The notes beneath the pieces were generated by a model. That model was not told the DNA's origin. It saw nothing but the letters and a program-made list of their open reading frames with translations, and did no database searches. The translations under genes were made by a program, and so were the position numbers. 34,978 nt of DNA, taken from positions 1-34,978 of the forward strand of contig CAMDKT010000002.1 of the NCBI GenBank assembly GCA_945900935.1, given 5' to 3'. This DNA is from Candidatus Sulfopaludibacter sp. SbA3. GTDB taxonomy: Bacteria; Acidobacteriota; Terriglobia; Bryobacterales; Bryobacteraceae. Shown in pieces: positions 25,681 to 34,978 of this stretch (the first letter of the stretch is position 1; every line of letters begins with the position of its first letter).

Positions 25681-27993
25681 ATGCCGATTGTGTCTCCGCG
25701 CTCCGTGGCCAAAGCCGTATTGCCACTCTGTGCCGCGCTACTGTTCGCTCAGGGACCCGTAAAGCCGACCTTCGACCATTCCGTCCAGCCGTTACTCACC
25801 AAAAGCTGCCTTTCCTGCCATAACGACCGCCTGCAATCCGGCAGCGTCAATTTGACCCCCTTCGTCAACCCCGCCACCGTTCTCGGCAATCGCGAAGACT
25901 GGGAAAAAGTGGTGCAGAAAGTCCGCTCCGGCGAAATGCCGCCCAAGGGACTTCCCCGCCCTTCGATGGACCAGATCACCGCATTCACCGCGTTCATCGA
26001 AAGCGAATGGGAAAGGGCCGACAAGAACGTTAAGCCCGATCCCGGCCGCGTCACGGCGCGCCGCCTGAATCGCATCGAGTACACCAACACCATTCGCGAC
26101 CTCCTCGCCGTCGACTTCCGAGCCGAAAAGGACTTCCCCACCGATGACTCCGGCTACGGCTTCGACAACATCGGCGACGTGCTCACCATCTCGCCTATCC
26201 TGATGCAGAAGTATCTGGAAGCCGCCGAGACAATCTCCTCCCGCGCCCTCGGTGCCGATCCGCTCCCAGCCAAACCCGTCGAATTCGAATATCACACGAA
26301 AACGAAAACCGTCCGCCGGCTCGACCGCTCCAACATTGAGGCTACCCACCGCGTCGATTGGGACGGCGAATACGAAGTCACCATCGGCCTCCCCGGCGAA
26401 CGCGCCAAAGACGCATTGCCCGTCGAAATGGGCTTCTGGATGGACGGCAAGCTGCTCTACAAGCAAATGGTGGAGACCAAGCCGTCGGGTCTCGTCTACT
26501 TCAACCCTTACTCCGAAGAGCATTTCCGCGTCTTCGTTCCCGAAGGCGATCACGTTTTCCGCGTCGGATTCATCGGCGATGAGTTCGCCAAGACCCTCAC
26601 CGACCGCGAAGTGTTTTCTGACCGGAAGACGAAGTTCCTGAACATGATCAAGTTCATCGGCCCCTTCCCCGCCAAGGTCGAGCGGGCCAGCCGGAAACGC
26701 GTTTTGGTCTGCGATCCGAACACCGGGGCCGCCTGCGTGACAAAGATTTTGACCACGCTCACGCGCCGCGCCTACCGCCGTCCGGTCACGCGCGCCGACA
26801 TCGCGCCGCTGGAGGGCTTCGTCGCCATGGCCCGCAAAGAAGGGCAAACTGTCGAACAGGGCATCCAACTCGCCATTCAAGCGGTTCTGGTTTCGCCGCA
26901 TTTCCTGTTTAGAATTGAAAAGCATCCGGCGCCGAACGATCCGTTGCGCGTGGCCAAGGTCTCGGATTTGGAACTCGCCTCCAGGCTTGCTTATTTTTTA
27001 TGGAGTTCCATGCCGGACGACGAACTGCTCGCCCTCGCCGAGGCCGGCAAAATGCGCGCGCCGGGCGTCCTGGACGCGCAAGTGAAACGCCTGTTGGCGG
27101 ACAGCCGCGGCGGCGCGCTGGCCGACAATTTCGCCGGCCAGTGGCTGGAAATTCGCAATCTTGACAGCGTCAAGCCCGACCCCCAGAAATTCCCCGAATG
27201 GCGCCCCGAACTCCGCGACGCCATGCGCGCCGAGACGCGCCTGTTCTTTGAAAACGTCCTGCGCGAAAACCGCTCTATGACCGAGTTCATTAATGGACGG
27301 TATACCTTCCTCAATGAAATGTTGGCCAAACATTACGGCATCGAAGGCGTCACCGGGCCCGATTTCCGGCGCGTCGAATTGACTACCGATCAGCGCGGCG
27401 GCATCCTCAGCCATGCCAGCATCCTCACCGTCTCCAGTTACCCGACGCGCACCTCGCCGGTCATTCGCGGCAAGTACGTGCTGCAGAACATGCTCGGCGC
27501 TCCCCCGCCCGCGCCGCCGCCCGACGTGCCGGCGCTCGATGAAAGCACCGCCGCTAGCTCCGGATCGCTTCGTCAACAAATGGAAAAGCATCGAACAAAC
27601 GCTGTTTGCGCCTCCTGCCATAACCGCATGGATACGCTCGGGTTCGGCTTGGAGAACTACGACGGCACCGGCAAATGGCGAGCGAAAGACGGCAAGTTTG
27701 AGATCGACGTCAGCGGGACCATGCCCAACGGCAAGTCCTTCCAGACGCCCGCCGAAATGCGGGCGCTTCTCCTGGACCAGATGCCGGAATTCACCCGCTG
27801 CGTCACGGAAAAAATGCTGACATACTCTTTAGGTAGAGGCCTCGAGCGCTTCGACCGCCGGACCGTCGATGGCATCGGCAAAAAACTGGCCGCCAACGGC
27901 TATCCCTTTCAATTGTTGATTAACGAGATCGTACAAAGCCTCCCGTTCCAAATGAGACGCGGTGAGGCTCCCAAACAGGTGGCGCAACGATGA
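25681..27993 (+). CDS. planctomycete-type cytochrome-containing protein with DUF1587/DUF1592/DUF1588/DUF1585 architecture
   Basis: 'SCLSCHNDRLQSGSVNL', 'RRLNRIEYTNTIRDLLAVDF', 'LASRLAYFLWSSMPDDELLALA', 'RGGILSHASILTVSSYPTRTSPVIRGKYVLQNMLG', 'CASCHNRMDTLGFGLENYDGTGKWR', 'MLTYSLGRGLERFDR'. Confidence 0.93.
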   Translation: MPIVSPRSVAKAVLPLCAALLFAQGPVKPTFDHSVQPLLTKSCLSCHNDRLQSGSVNLTPFVNPATVLGNREDWEKVVQKVRSGEMPPKGLPRPSMDQITAFTAFIESEWERADKNVKPDPGRVTARRLNRIEYTNTIRDLLAVDFRAEKDFPTDDSGYGFDNIGDVLTISPILMQKYLEAAETISSRALGADPLPAKPVEFEYHTKTKTVRRLDRSNIEATHRVDWDGEYEVTIGLPGERAKDALPVEMGFWMDGKLLYKQMVETKPSGLVYFNPYSEEHFRVFVPEGDHVFRVGFIGDEFAKTLTDREVFSDRKTKFLNMIKFIGPFPAKVERASRKRVLVCDPNTGAACVTKILTTLTRRAYRRPVTRADIAPLEGFVAMARKEGQTVEQGIQLAIQAVLVSPHFLFRIEKHPAPNDPLRVAKVSDLELASRLAYFLWSSMPDDELLALAEAGKMRAPGVLDAQVKRLLADSRGGALADNFAGQWLEIRNLDSVKPDPQKFPEWRPELRDAMRAETRLFFENVLRENRSMTEFINGRYTFLNEMLAKHYGIEGVTGPDFRRVELTTDQRGGILSHASILTVSSYPTRTSPVIRGKYVLQNMLGAPPPAPPPDVPALDESTAASSGSLRQQMEKHRTNAVCASCHNRMDTLGFGLENYDGTGKWRAKDGKFEIDVSGTMPNGKSFQTPAEMRALLLDQMPEFTRCVTEKMLTYSLGRGLERFDRRTVDGIGKKLAANGYPFQLLINEIVQSLPFQMRRGEAPKQVAQR

Positions 27994-29339
27994 TGATTAC
28001 CAGGAAAACACTCTCCCGCCGGACCATGCTGCGCGGCGCGGGCACGGCCATCGCCCTGCCGTTCTTCGACGCCATGGCCCCGGCATTGAATGCCAGTTCC
28101 ATCCCCGGCAAAGCGCCCATCCGCATGGCTTTCGCTTATGTGCCCAACGGCCTCGACATGCGCCACTGGACGCCCAAGGAAGACGGCGCATTCGTTGGCG
28201 ATCTGCCCAAGATCCTCAAGCCCATGGAGTCCCTGCGCCAGGATATTACGATCCTCAGCAACCTCACCCAGAACAACGGCCGCGCCCTGCTCGACGGTGC
28301 CGGCGACCACGGCCGCTGCTGCGGCGCTTATCTCACCGGCGTGCAGCCTCGGAAGAGCTTCGTCGACATCAAGGCCGGGATCTCCTGCGACCAGATCGTC
28401 GCCAATCAAATTGGCAAACTGACCCGCTTCCCATCGCTCGAAGTCGGCCTGGAAGACGCCCGCCAAGCCGGCGATTGCGATTCCGGTTACTCCTGCGCCT
28501 ACACCAACAATCTCGCCTGGCGCTCCGAAACCCAGCCGCTCCCGCCCGTTCTCGATCCCCGCGCCATGTTTGAACGACTGTTCGGCAAGGGCGCGGCGCT
28601 CAACCCCGAAGAGCGCGCCCGGCAGACGAAATACCGCCGTTCGATTCTCGACTTCGTCACTGGCGACACCAAAAAGCTCCAGGGCGATCTCGGCCCCACC
28701 GATCGCCGCAAGCTCGATGAGTATCTTTCGTCAATCCGCGAAATCGAACGCCAGTTGGAGAAGGCGGAAAACGATAACGCCCAAGTCAACCCCGGCATGC
28801 CCAAGCCCTACGGCGTTCCGGCCGACTTCGCCGAACACTTCCGGCTGATGACCGACATGATCACCGTCGCCTTCCAGGCCGACATGAGCCGTGTCGTGAC
28901 GTTCCTGGTCACCCGCGAAGGCACCTCGCGCCCCTACCGCGAAATTGGCATCCCCGATGGCCACCACCCATTGACCCATCACCAGGGCAAGCAGGAGTTG
29001 CTCGACAAGGTGACCCGGATCAACGAGTACCACATGGTGCAGTTCGCCAAGTGGATGGAGAAGTTGAAGTCCATCAAAGAAGGCGATTCGAATATTCTCG
29101 GCAACTCGATGATCGTTTACGGTGCCGGTCTTTCGGACGGCAACCGCCACACGCACGAAAATCTGCCCGTCATGCTCGTCGGCGGCGGCGGGAATTCGAT
29201 CAAGGGCGGACGCCGGATTACGTACCGGAAAGAGACGCCGATCTCGAACCTGTACCTAACCATGATGGACAAAATGGACGTCAAAACAGAGCATTTTGGC
29301 GACGCAACTGGCCGTATTGATGGCTTAAATCTGGCATAG
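27990..29339 (+). CDS. DUF1552 domain-containing Tat-signal protein
   Basis: 'MMITRKTLSRRTMLRGAGTAIALPFFDAMAPA', '...FAYVPNGLDMRHWTPKEDG', 'SSIREIERQLEKAE', 'GIPDGHHPLTHHQGKQELLDKVTRINEYHMVQFAKWMEKLKSI'. Confidence 0.93.
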   Translation: MMITRKTLSRRTMLRGAGTAIALPFFDAMAPALNASSIPGKAPIRMAFAYVPNGLDMRHWTPKEDGAFVGDLPKILKPMESLRQDITILSNLTQNNGRALLDGAGDHGRCCGAYLTGVQPRKSFVDIKAGISCDQIVANQIGKLTRFPSLEVGLEDARQAGDCDSGYSCAYTNNLAWRSETQPLPPVLDPRAMFERLFGKGAALNPEERARQTKYRRSILDFVTGDTKKLQGDLGPTDRRKLDEYLSSIREIERQLEKAENDNAQVNPGMPKPYGVPADFAEHFRLMTDMITVAFQADMSRVVTFLVTREGTSRPYREIGIPDGHHPLTHHQGKQELLDKVTRINEYHMVQFAKWMEKLKSIKEGDSNILGNSMIVYGAGLSDGNRHTHENLPVMLVGGGGNSIKGGRRITYRKETPISNLYLTMMDKMDVKTEHFGDATGRIDGLNLA

Positions 29340-29340
29340 A

Positions 29341-30279
29341 ATGCAGCTTATAGGTCAAGGAAAGCCCAGTTTGGGGGTCATCTTTGACTCCGACATGGGC
29401 AGCAGAGTGGAAACGGCGCTCGCCTTGGCCGTGCTTTATGGGCTCGATGGAAAGAACGAATGCCGCGTCGTTTCCATATCTTCGACGCGTACGAGTCTTT
29501 TATCTGCCGCTTTTTGCGAAGTTGTGGGGCGATTTTACGCGGGCGCGGTTTCGGCGGCCTTCGGCGCGACCGCCCGGACGCTGCCGGTGGGCCTCGCGGC
29601 GGATGGCAAAATCCCCGGGGCAACGCCGTTTTTGACCGGGCCGCTGAGCCGTAAAAACACGGACGGATCATCGACGTACCTGCATGGGATCGACAGCATC
29701 ATCGACACCGCTGAGGCGCACGGCCTGATCCGCAACGCCTTCACCGCGCAGCACGACCAGAACGCCGCGGTAGTCCTGGCCGGGCCGCCCACGAATCTGT
29801 TGCGAGTGCTTACGCTTCCCGGAGCGAAAGAGACGATCGCCGCGAAAGTGAAGCATCTGATATGCTCCACGCCATCAGCGGCAAAGGAGTTAGAGGCCGC
29901 CGGCTGGCCGACTCCCATCATTTCCGTAAGCCCATCCGTCGGCTCGGCGATTCTATTCCCCTCCGCAACTCTGGAAAAAGAGTTCGCCGAGTTTCCCGCC
30001 CACCCGGTGGCGGACGCGTTTCGCGTCTCCGGAAAAGACGCGTCGACCGGCGAATTGGCGGCGGTTTTGTACGCCGTCCGGACCACCGATAAGGCATTCG
30101 CGCTCTCGGAGCCGGTGGGGAAAATCCGCCAATTGATGCTGGAACCGGCTGAAAGGGAGAGACTTCTGGCGAGTTACATCGAATTGGCCACGGCCAAGCC
30201 AGTCGTCCGCCAGCCGCGTATCCGCCGCCCCGTGGTTGAAGAACCGAAAAAGCCGGATACACCTCCGTCTAAGCCGTAA
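29341..30279 (+). CDS. nucleoside hydrolase-like protein
   Basis: 'PSLGVIFDSDMGSRVETALALAVLYGLDGKNECRVVSISSTRTSLLSAAFCEVVGRFY' resembles the IU-nucleoside hydrolase N-terminus. Begins one base after the DUF1552 stop. Confidence 0.7.
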   Translation: MQLIGQGKPSLGVIFDSDMGSRVETALALAVLYGLDGKNECRVVSISSTRTSLLSAAFCEVVGRFYAGAVSAAFGATARTLPVGLAADGKIPGATPFLTGPLSRKNTDGSSTYLHGIDSIIDTAEAHGLIRNAFTAQHDQNAAVVLAGPPTNLLRVLTLPGAKETIAAKVKHLICSTPSAAKELEAAGWPTPIISVSPSVGSAILFPSATLEKEFAEFPAHPVADAFRVSGKDASTGELAAVLYAVRTTDKAFALSEPVGKIRQLMLEPAERERLLASYIELATAKPVVRQPRIRRPVVEEPKKPDTPPSKP

Positions 30280-30345
30280 TTTCCATGAATCCAGGCCCGG
30301 AAGACCCCACCATCACGCAGCCAGGATTGCCCGGCAGCGCGAAGG

Positions 30346-30531
30346 CTGGATCCGAACAATTACAGTGTGTTGTTCTATGCGACGATGGAGTCGCTGCGGA
30401 GGCGCGAACTGGCAGTGCCTTTGCTTCGCGGCGCGAGCGAACAACAGATAAGAGATTTGCGCAGACAGCCGGATTTGCAGGCGTTCGTGCGCGATCCCAA
30501 ATACCAAGCGATTTTCTCAGGAAAGCAATAG
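30346..30531 (+). pseudogene. C-terminal fragment of a TPR-type protein
   Basis: Frame translation 'LDPNNYSVLFYATMESLRRRELAVPLLRGASEQQIRDLRRQPDLQAFVRDPKYQAIFSGKQ*', with no start codon in the preceding sequence. Confidence 0.5.
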
Positions 30532-30543
30532 GGTATGATGGCC

Positions 30544-30820
30544 TCACTATATTCAGACTTGCGCTTTTGAGAACGGAAAGGACGAATCCAACGTCCCAAC
30601 TAACCATCCCCCATTCCCGATTGAATACGGCCCCGTACCAACGAAGGTGACCGTCAAGAAAGGCGACACTTTCCAGTTCATCACTCCAATACCTGGGGTC
30701 TTTCGATTTCGCTACACCACCGGTCGCCCTTATCAATCGGGGATGCCCCTTCTTGTTGACCATCCTGGAGGCGACGAGCGGGAAGCGACGGGCGTACTCG
30801 ATGTTGAACCCAACCCTTAA
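30544..30820 (+). pseudogene. cupredoxin-like or unknown C-terminal fragment, no clear start
   Basis: Open frame '...YIQTCAFENGKDESNVPTNHPPFPIEYGPVPTKVTVKKGDTFQFITPIPGVFRFRYTTGRPYQSGMPLLVDHPGGDEREATGVLDVEPNP*'. Confidence 0.35.
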
Positions 30821-33456
30821 TCGACATAGAGGAACTCGTTCGAGCTAAGCAGCGCCTGCGCGAACGACTTGAACGGCATCTTTTCCAGGAAGCCGGCTGC
30901 GAGTTCCCGCTCGGCTGCCGCCGGCTTTCGGGAGAGTGTCATTAAATAGGCGGCGTCAATGTTATTTTCGGCGCGTTTGGCGAGCGCTTCCGCGGCTTGC
31001 CAGACAAAGTCGTCATTCAGCATTGTTAGTGATTGCAGCGGAGTCGTCGACGGAACGCGGCGGCTGCAGTTCGTGTCGATGATCGGATAATCGAAGACAC
31101 CGAGGAAGCTCATCGGATACGTGCGCCGATGCGTCAGATAGATACTGCGACGCCATTTGGCGTTCTCCGGCTCCTTGCTCGAAACGACCTGCAGGCCATC
31201 CGTGCGCATCTCGAGCAGGATCGGCGGGCCGCCGGCCGTCGTGTCGAGTTTGCCCGCCGCCGCGATCACCGAATCGCGGATCGCCTCAGCATCCAGCCGC
31301 CGCAGGTTCATGCGCGAGAGCAGGGCGTTATCCGGGTCGATTTTATTAGCCTTTTCGCTCTGTCGGCTGGACTGACGGTAGACCGTGGAGAGCATGATCT
31401 GCCTGTGGAGGCGCTTGGCGCTCCAGCCGTTTTTCATGAAGTCGATGGCCAGATAATCGAGCAGCGGCTGGTTCGACGGCGCGGCACCAGTCGTGCCGAA
31501 GTTATCGGGCGTGGCGACGATGCCCGTGCCGAAGTGGCCCTGCCAGATCCGGTTGACGATCACGCGGGCGGTGAGCGGATGGTCCGAGCTGGTCAGCCAT
31601 TCGGCGAAGGCGAGACGAATCCCGGAAGTCTTGCCTTGTGCCGCGGCTGGTTTCACCGCGTCCGTTTCGTTGGGTTTGGAAAGGATGCGCAGGAAACCGG
31701 GCGTGACTTTCGGGCCCGGCGAATCGGCGCTGCCGCGTTGCAGCAGGCGAATATGGGGGGGCGTTCCTACATCCCAGAGGGCTTGGATCTTCCCGAGCTT
31801 CTTGAACTCCTGATCTTTGGCGTACTCTTTTTGAAATGGTTCGTTGAACTTTTTGAAAAGGTATTTTTGGATTTCCGTGCGCGTGTCCACAGGCGTGGCC
31901 AGCGCGGCTTTCAGATCGGCGCGGATGGCCTCCGGAATCGTCTTTAACTGATCTCCCAGGAGCCTGGATTCAATCGCTTCGTGTTGCGACTTCGGAAGTA
32001 CGAAGAGGTGATGATTCTGCGGCTGAATCCAGTCCGTTGGATTGTAAGCCGTAGTGAAAAGAGCCAGGAAGCGGTAGTAGTCGCGTTGGGGGATGGGGTC
32101 GAACTTGTGAGAGTGGCAGCGGGCGCAACCGACGGTCAATCCAACAGTGCTGCTGGAGACTTTGTCGACCAGTTTGAAAAGCGCCTCGTAACGCTCCACC
32201 GGGAGATTGGAAATATCCTCTTCGGTAATATCAAGGATGGTCCGCATGTAGCCGGTGGCGGCCAGCAGCGAGTTGATTTCCGGCGTGTGCTGCTTGGCCT
32301 CGCGCCAGTCGATCAGTTCGTCGCCGGCGATCTGTTCGGTCAGAAACCGGTTCCAGGGCTTATCGCTGTTCACGGCGTTGATGACGTAATCCCGATAGCG
32401 CCACATGCCATCGGCGAACTCCGTTTTCTTGGGGTCGAAGTCTTTTCCCGTGGTGTCGACATAGCCCGCGGCGTCAAGCCATTGGCGGCCCCAGCGTTCG
32501 CCGTAACGTGGAGAAGCCAGCAGCTTGTCGATTAGTTTTTCGTAGTCGCCGTCCTTTTGGAATTCGTCGATTTCGGCGGGCGTTGGCGGTAGGCCGGTGA
32601 GATCGAGATACGCGCGGCGCATCAGCTTTTCATTCGGCGCGTCGGGGCTGAATGTGAGACCCTTCGATTCGAGTTTGGCGAGGACCAGAGAGTCAATGGG
32701 AGTGCGGAGGCGAGCTTTCGATTTGACGCTGGGAATCGGGGCGGGCACTGGTTTTTGGAAGGCCCAGAATTTGCGCTGCGCCTCCGTTATGGGCGGCGCT
32801 TCGAGCGGACTGAAAGGCCGGTCCGCCGGATTGAAAGTGATAATTTCGCTAAAGTCGCCGCGGTCAATCCACTCGGCGATAGCGTTCCGCTCCGATTCTG
32901 TCAACGGCGCGCCCACGCCCTTGGGCGGCATGGTGCCGTTGGAGATTCTACGGACGAGCAGACTGCGATCAGAGAAGCCTTCAACGATCACCGGACCGGT
33001 GGCGCTGCCCTTGAGAACATCGGCGACGGTATGCAATCGAAGCCCGGCGGCGGCGGATTTTTCACCATGGCAGCTCGCGCAGCGGGCAAGCATGACGGAC
33101 GGAACTTGCGCGTTGGCATGGACGGGCGCGTCGAATGGCGCATCGGCTTCAATCCACTGCTTGACGATTTCGATCTCGGCGTCGGGGATTTTTTGGCCGT
33201 AGATGGCCGGAGGCATTTGTCGCGACGATACCTTCTTCCACAGCAGGCTCTCGTCCGGCTTGCCTTTGACGATTACGGGGCCGTTGTGGCTGCCGCGAAG
33301 CGCGCCCGCCGCGGTCCGGAGATCGAGCCCCAGCTTGGGCGAGCTTTGTCCATGACAAGTGAAACAGTACTTAGTGAAGATGGGCAGGACGTCTTTTTCG
33401 TAGCGCGGCGCGGCACCCGCGATTAACGGCAGCGTCAGGAGTGCGAGTAACTTCAT
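30817..33456 (-). CDS. PSCyt1/DUF1549/DUF1553 (PSD1) planctomycete-type cytochrome protein
   Basis: 'FTKYCFTCHGQSSPKLGLDLRT', 'CASCHGEKSAAAGLRLHT', 'IDSLVLAKLESKGLTFSPDAPNEKLMRRAYLDLTGLPPTPAEIDEF', 'VGCARCHSHKFDPIPQRDYYRFLALF', 'LTARVIVNRIWQGHFGTGIVATPDNFGTTGAAPSNQPLLDYLA'. Confidence 0.95.
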   Translation of the reverse strand: MKLLALLTLPLIAGAAPRYEKDVLPIFTKYCFTCHGQSSPKLGLDLRTAAGALRGSHNGPVIVKGKPDESLLWKKVSSRQMPPAIYGQKIPDAEIEIVKQWIEADAPFDAPVHANAQVPSVMLARCASCHGEKSAAAGLRLHTVADVLKGSATGPVIVEGFSDRSLLVRRISNGTMPPKGVGAPLTESERNAIAEWIDRGDFSEIITFNPADRPFSPLEAPPITEAQRKFWAFQKPVPAPIPSVKSKARLRTPIDSLVLAKLESKGLTFSPDAPNEKLMRRAYLDLTGLPPTPAEIDEFQKDGDYEKLIDKLLASPRYGERWGRQWLDAAGYVDTTGKDFDPKKTEFADGMWRYRDYVINAVNSDKPWNRFLTEQIAGDELIDWREAKQHTPEINSLLAATGYMRTILDITEEDISNLPVERYEALFKLVDKVSSSTVGLTVGCARCHSHKFDPIPQRDYYRFLALFTTAYNPTDWIQPQNHHLFVLPKSQHEAIESRLLGDQLKTIPEAIRADLKAALATPVDTRTEIQKYLFKKFNEPFQKEYAKDQEFKKLGKIQALWDVGTPPHIRLLQRGSADSPGPKVTPGFLRILSKPNETDAVKPAAAQGKTSGIRLAFAEWLTSSDHPLTARVIVNRIWQGHFGTGIVATPDNFGTTGAAPSNQPLLDYLAIDFMKNGWSAKRLHRQIMLSTVYRQSSRQSEKANKIDPDNALLSRMNLRRLDAEAIRDSVIAAAGKLDTTAGGPPILLEMRTDGLQVVSSKEPENAKWRRSIYLTHRRTYPMSFLGVFDYPIIDTNCSRRVPSTTPLQSLTMLNDDFVWQAAEALAKRAENNIDAAYLMTLSRKPAAAERELAAGFLEKMPFKSFAQALLSSNEFLYVD

Positions 33457-34829
33457 GCGAGTAAGTCCATGACAGGTTTAGCGCCGGTAACGGTAACGTC
33501 CGACGGCGTTTCCATCCGGCCGCCATTGGCGTACTGGATCTTCTGATGATCCAGGCCCAGTTGACGGAGCACGGTGGCGATCATGTCCGGCACGGGAACG
33601 CGATTGACAACGGCCTTGTAGCCGAAATCGTCCGTTTCTCCGTAAATAAGGCCTTTTTTGAAGCCGCCGCCGGCGAACCAGATAGTGAAAGCGTTGCGGT
33701 TATGGTCGCGGCCGTCGCCGTTTTGCGTGGTTGGCAGACGACCGAATTCACCGGCCCACATGACGATGGTGCTATCCAACAAGCCGCGGGATTTGAGGTC
33801 CATAATAAGCGCCGCCGAGCCTTGATCGACTTCAGTGGCGATCTTCTGCATATCTTTCTTAATACTGTTGTGATGATCCCAGGGCTGGCCGGGGCTGGTA
33901 GTAACTTGGACGAAACGAACGCCTTTTTCCACTAATCGCCGGGCCATCAAACAGCGCAGTCCGTAGGCCCCCGCCTTAGGATCGTCGATACCGTATAACT
34001 TCTTTGTCGCATCGGTTTCCTTGGAAATATCGAGGACTTCGCCGGCGGCCAGTTGCATCCTGGCGGCTAGCTCGAAGTTTTTGATTCGGGCTTCCAGCTC
34101 CTGTTCGCCTGGATGCTGCCTGGAATGACTTTCGTTGATTTTTGCGAGTAAGTCGAGAGTCGCCCGCTGCGCCCCATCGGCCTGTTTTTCCGGCGGATGT
34201 AAGTTATGAACGGGCGCGCCCTTCATGCTGAATTCGACGCCGGAGTAAGTAGCGGGCAGATAGCCATTGGCCCATAACTGTTTGCCGCCGATGGTGTAAC
34301 CCGTCGGGTCCCGCAGGACGACATAGGCGGGGAGGCTCTGGTTCTCGGTGCCAAGCGCGTAACTGATCCACGCGCCCATAACAGGGCGGCCGGGGAAGAT
34401 CTTGCAGGTGAGCAGCATGTTGAGCGCTTCCAAATGGTTGTTGTGCTCGGTGTGCATGCTGCGGACGAAGGTGAGGTCGTCGACGATCCTGGCCGTGTAA
34501 GGGAGCATCTCGGAGATGTCCATGCCGGATTGCCCGTATTTTTTGAACTCGAAGGGGCAAGGAAGGAGGGTGTTGACGTTATTAGGCTGATGAATTTCGA
34601 CGCCGCCGGGCAGCGGTTTGCCGGCGTGTTTCTGGAGCGTCGGCTTGGGATCGAAGAGGTCCATCTGGCTCGGGCCGCCGTTCTGGACGAGTTGGATAAC
34701 GGCGTTCGCTTTGGCGGGGAAATGTTGGCCGTTGAGCAGACTGGAGAGGGCGAGCGAGCCGAAGCCGAGGGTAGTGCGTTCGAGGAGTTGGCGGCGGGTT
34801 AGCGGTGACACGGTGGCTGCGGATAGCAT
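33453..34829 (-). CDS. DUF1501 domain-containing Tat-signal protein
   Basis: 'LTRRQLLERTTLGFGSLALSSLL', 'VIQLVQNGGPSQMDLFDPKPTLQKHAGKPLP', 'RSMHTEHNNHLEALNMLLTC', 'MWAGEFGRLPTTQNGDGRDHNRNAFTIWFAGGGFKKG'. Confidence 0.95.
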   Translation of the reverse strand: MLSAATVSPLTRRQLLERTTLGFGSLALSSLLNGQHFPAKANAVIQLVQNGGPSQMDLFDPKPTLQKHAGKPLPGGVEIHQPNNVNTLLPCPFEFKKYGQSGMDISEMLPYTARIVDDLTFVRSMHTEHNNHLEALNMLLTCKIFPGRPVMGAWISYALGTENQSLPAYVVLRDPTGYTIGGKQLWANGYLPATYSGVEFSMKGAPVHNLHPPEKQADGAQRATLDLLAKINESHSRQHPGEQELEARIKNFELAARMQLAAGEVLDISKETDATKKLYGIDDPKAGAYGLRCLMARRLVEKGVRFVQVTTSPGQPWDHHNSIKKDMQKIATEVDQGSAALIMDLKSRGLLDSTIVMWAGEFGRLPTTQNGDGRDHNRNAFTIWFAGGGFKKGLIYGETDDFGYKAVVNRVPVPDMIATVLRQLGLDHQKIQYANGGRMETPSDVTVTGAKPVMDLLA

Positions 34830-34830
34830 A

Positions 34831-34978
34831 TCAGGTCGCGCTGTCCCGTTTTCCATGCCGGATGAACAGGATTTCGACCAGACGCTTCTTCTCGATCATG
34901 CGGAATATGCTCAGACATCCTGATCTCGCCGGGTTTTCCGGCTGAATAGTGGAAAAGCATTTGAGCCGAAAGGGGTTG
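34831..34978 (-). CDS. possible 3' end of a RelE/ParE-like or unknown small protein, truncated by the window edge
   Basis: Minus frame '...STIQPENPARSGCLSIFRMIEKKRLVEILFIRHGKRDSAT*'; the 'RHGKRD' ending recalls RelE/ParE toxins. Confidence 0.3.
   Translation of the reverse strand, partial: NPFRLKCFSTIQPENPARSGCLSIFRMIEKKRLVEILFIRHGKRDSAT

Noticed and set aside
25792-26925. 377-aa minus-strand ORF antisense to the DUF1592 gene
   Set aside because: Opposite strand carries clear CxxCH and DUF1587/1592 motifs; the antisense ORF has no recognisable domain.

Overview
This window looks like chromosome from a large-genome acidobacterium (Solibacter/Bryobacterales-like). That placement is inferred from gene content, not from a search. 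Intact core and metabolic genes include smc, a repeat-bearing cyclophilin PPIase, nadD, a RidA-family protein, a DUF362 protein, an M16 peptidase and a PhoR/PhoB-type two-component pair. The right end carries two different 'planctomycete-type' cytochrome/Tat-protein gene pairs: DUF1587/1592/1588/1585 with DUF1552, and PSCyt/DUF1549/DUF1553 with DUF1501. Between the core blocks are accessory strips full of small two-gene modules: BrnT/BrnA, HicB/HicA, DUF4258/YgiT-type zinc finger, DUF5678/retropepsin-like protease, and a small ORF with an HNH gene. The same strips hold decayed genes: an HNH relic, an HK97 prohead-protease relic, a frameshifted tyrosine integrase ending at tRNA-Leu, a Ser/Thr kinase stub and a TPR fragment. 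The most interesting items are (i) the coupled DUF5678 + single-domain retropepsin-like gene pair with a second, deleted DUF5678 copy about 0.85 kb away, (ii) a duplicated small membrane-protein gene whose shorter copy lacks exactly 117 bp between TTCATCCC microhomologies, and (iii) a prophage/island scar at tRNA-Leu. I found no unambiguous large novel defence system. Family assignments come from motif recognition only.
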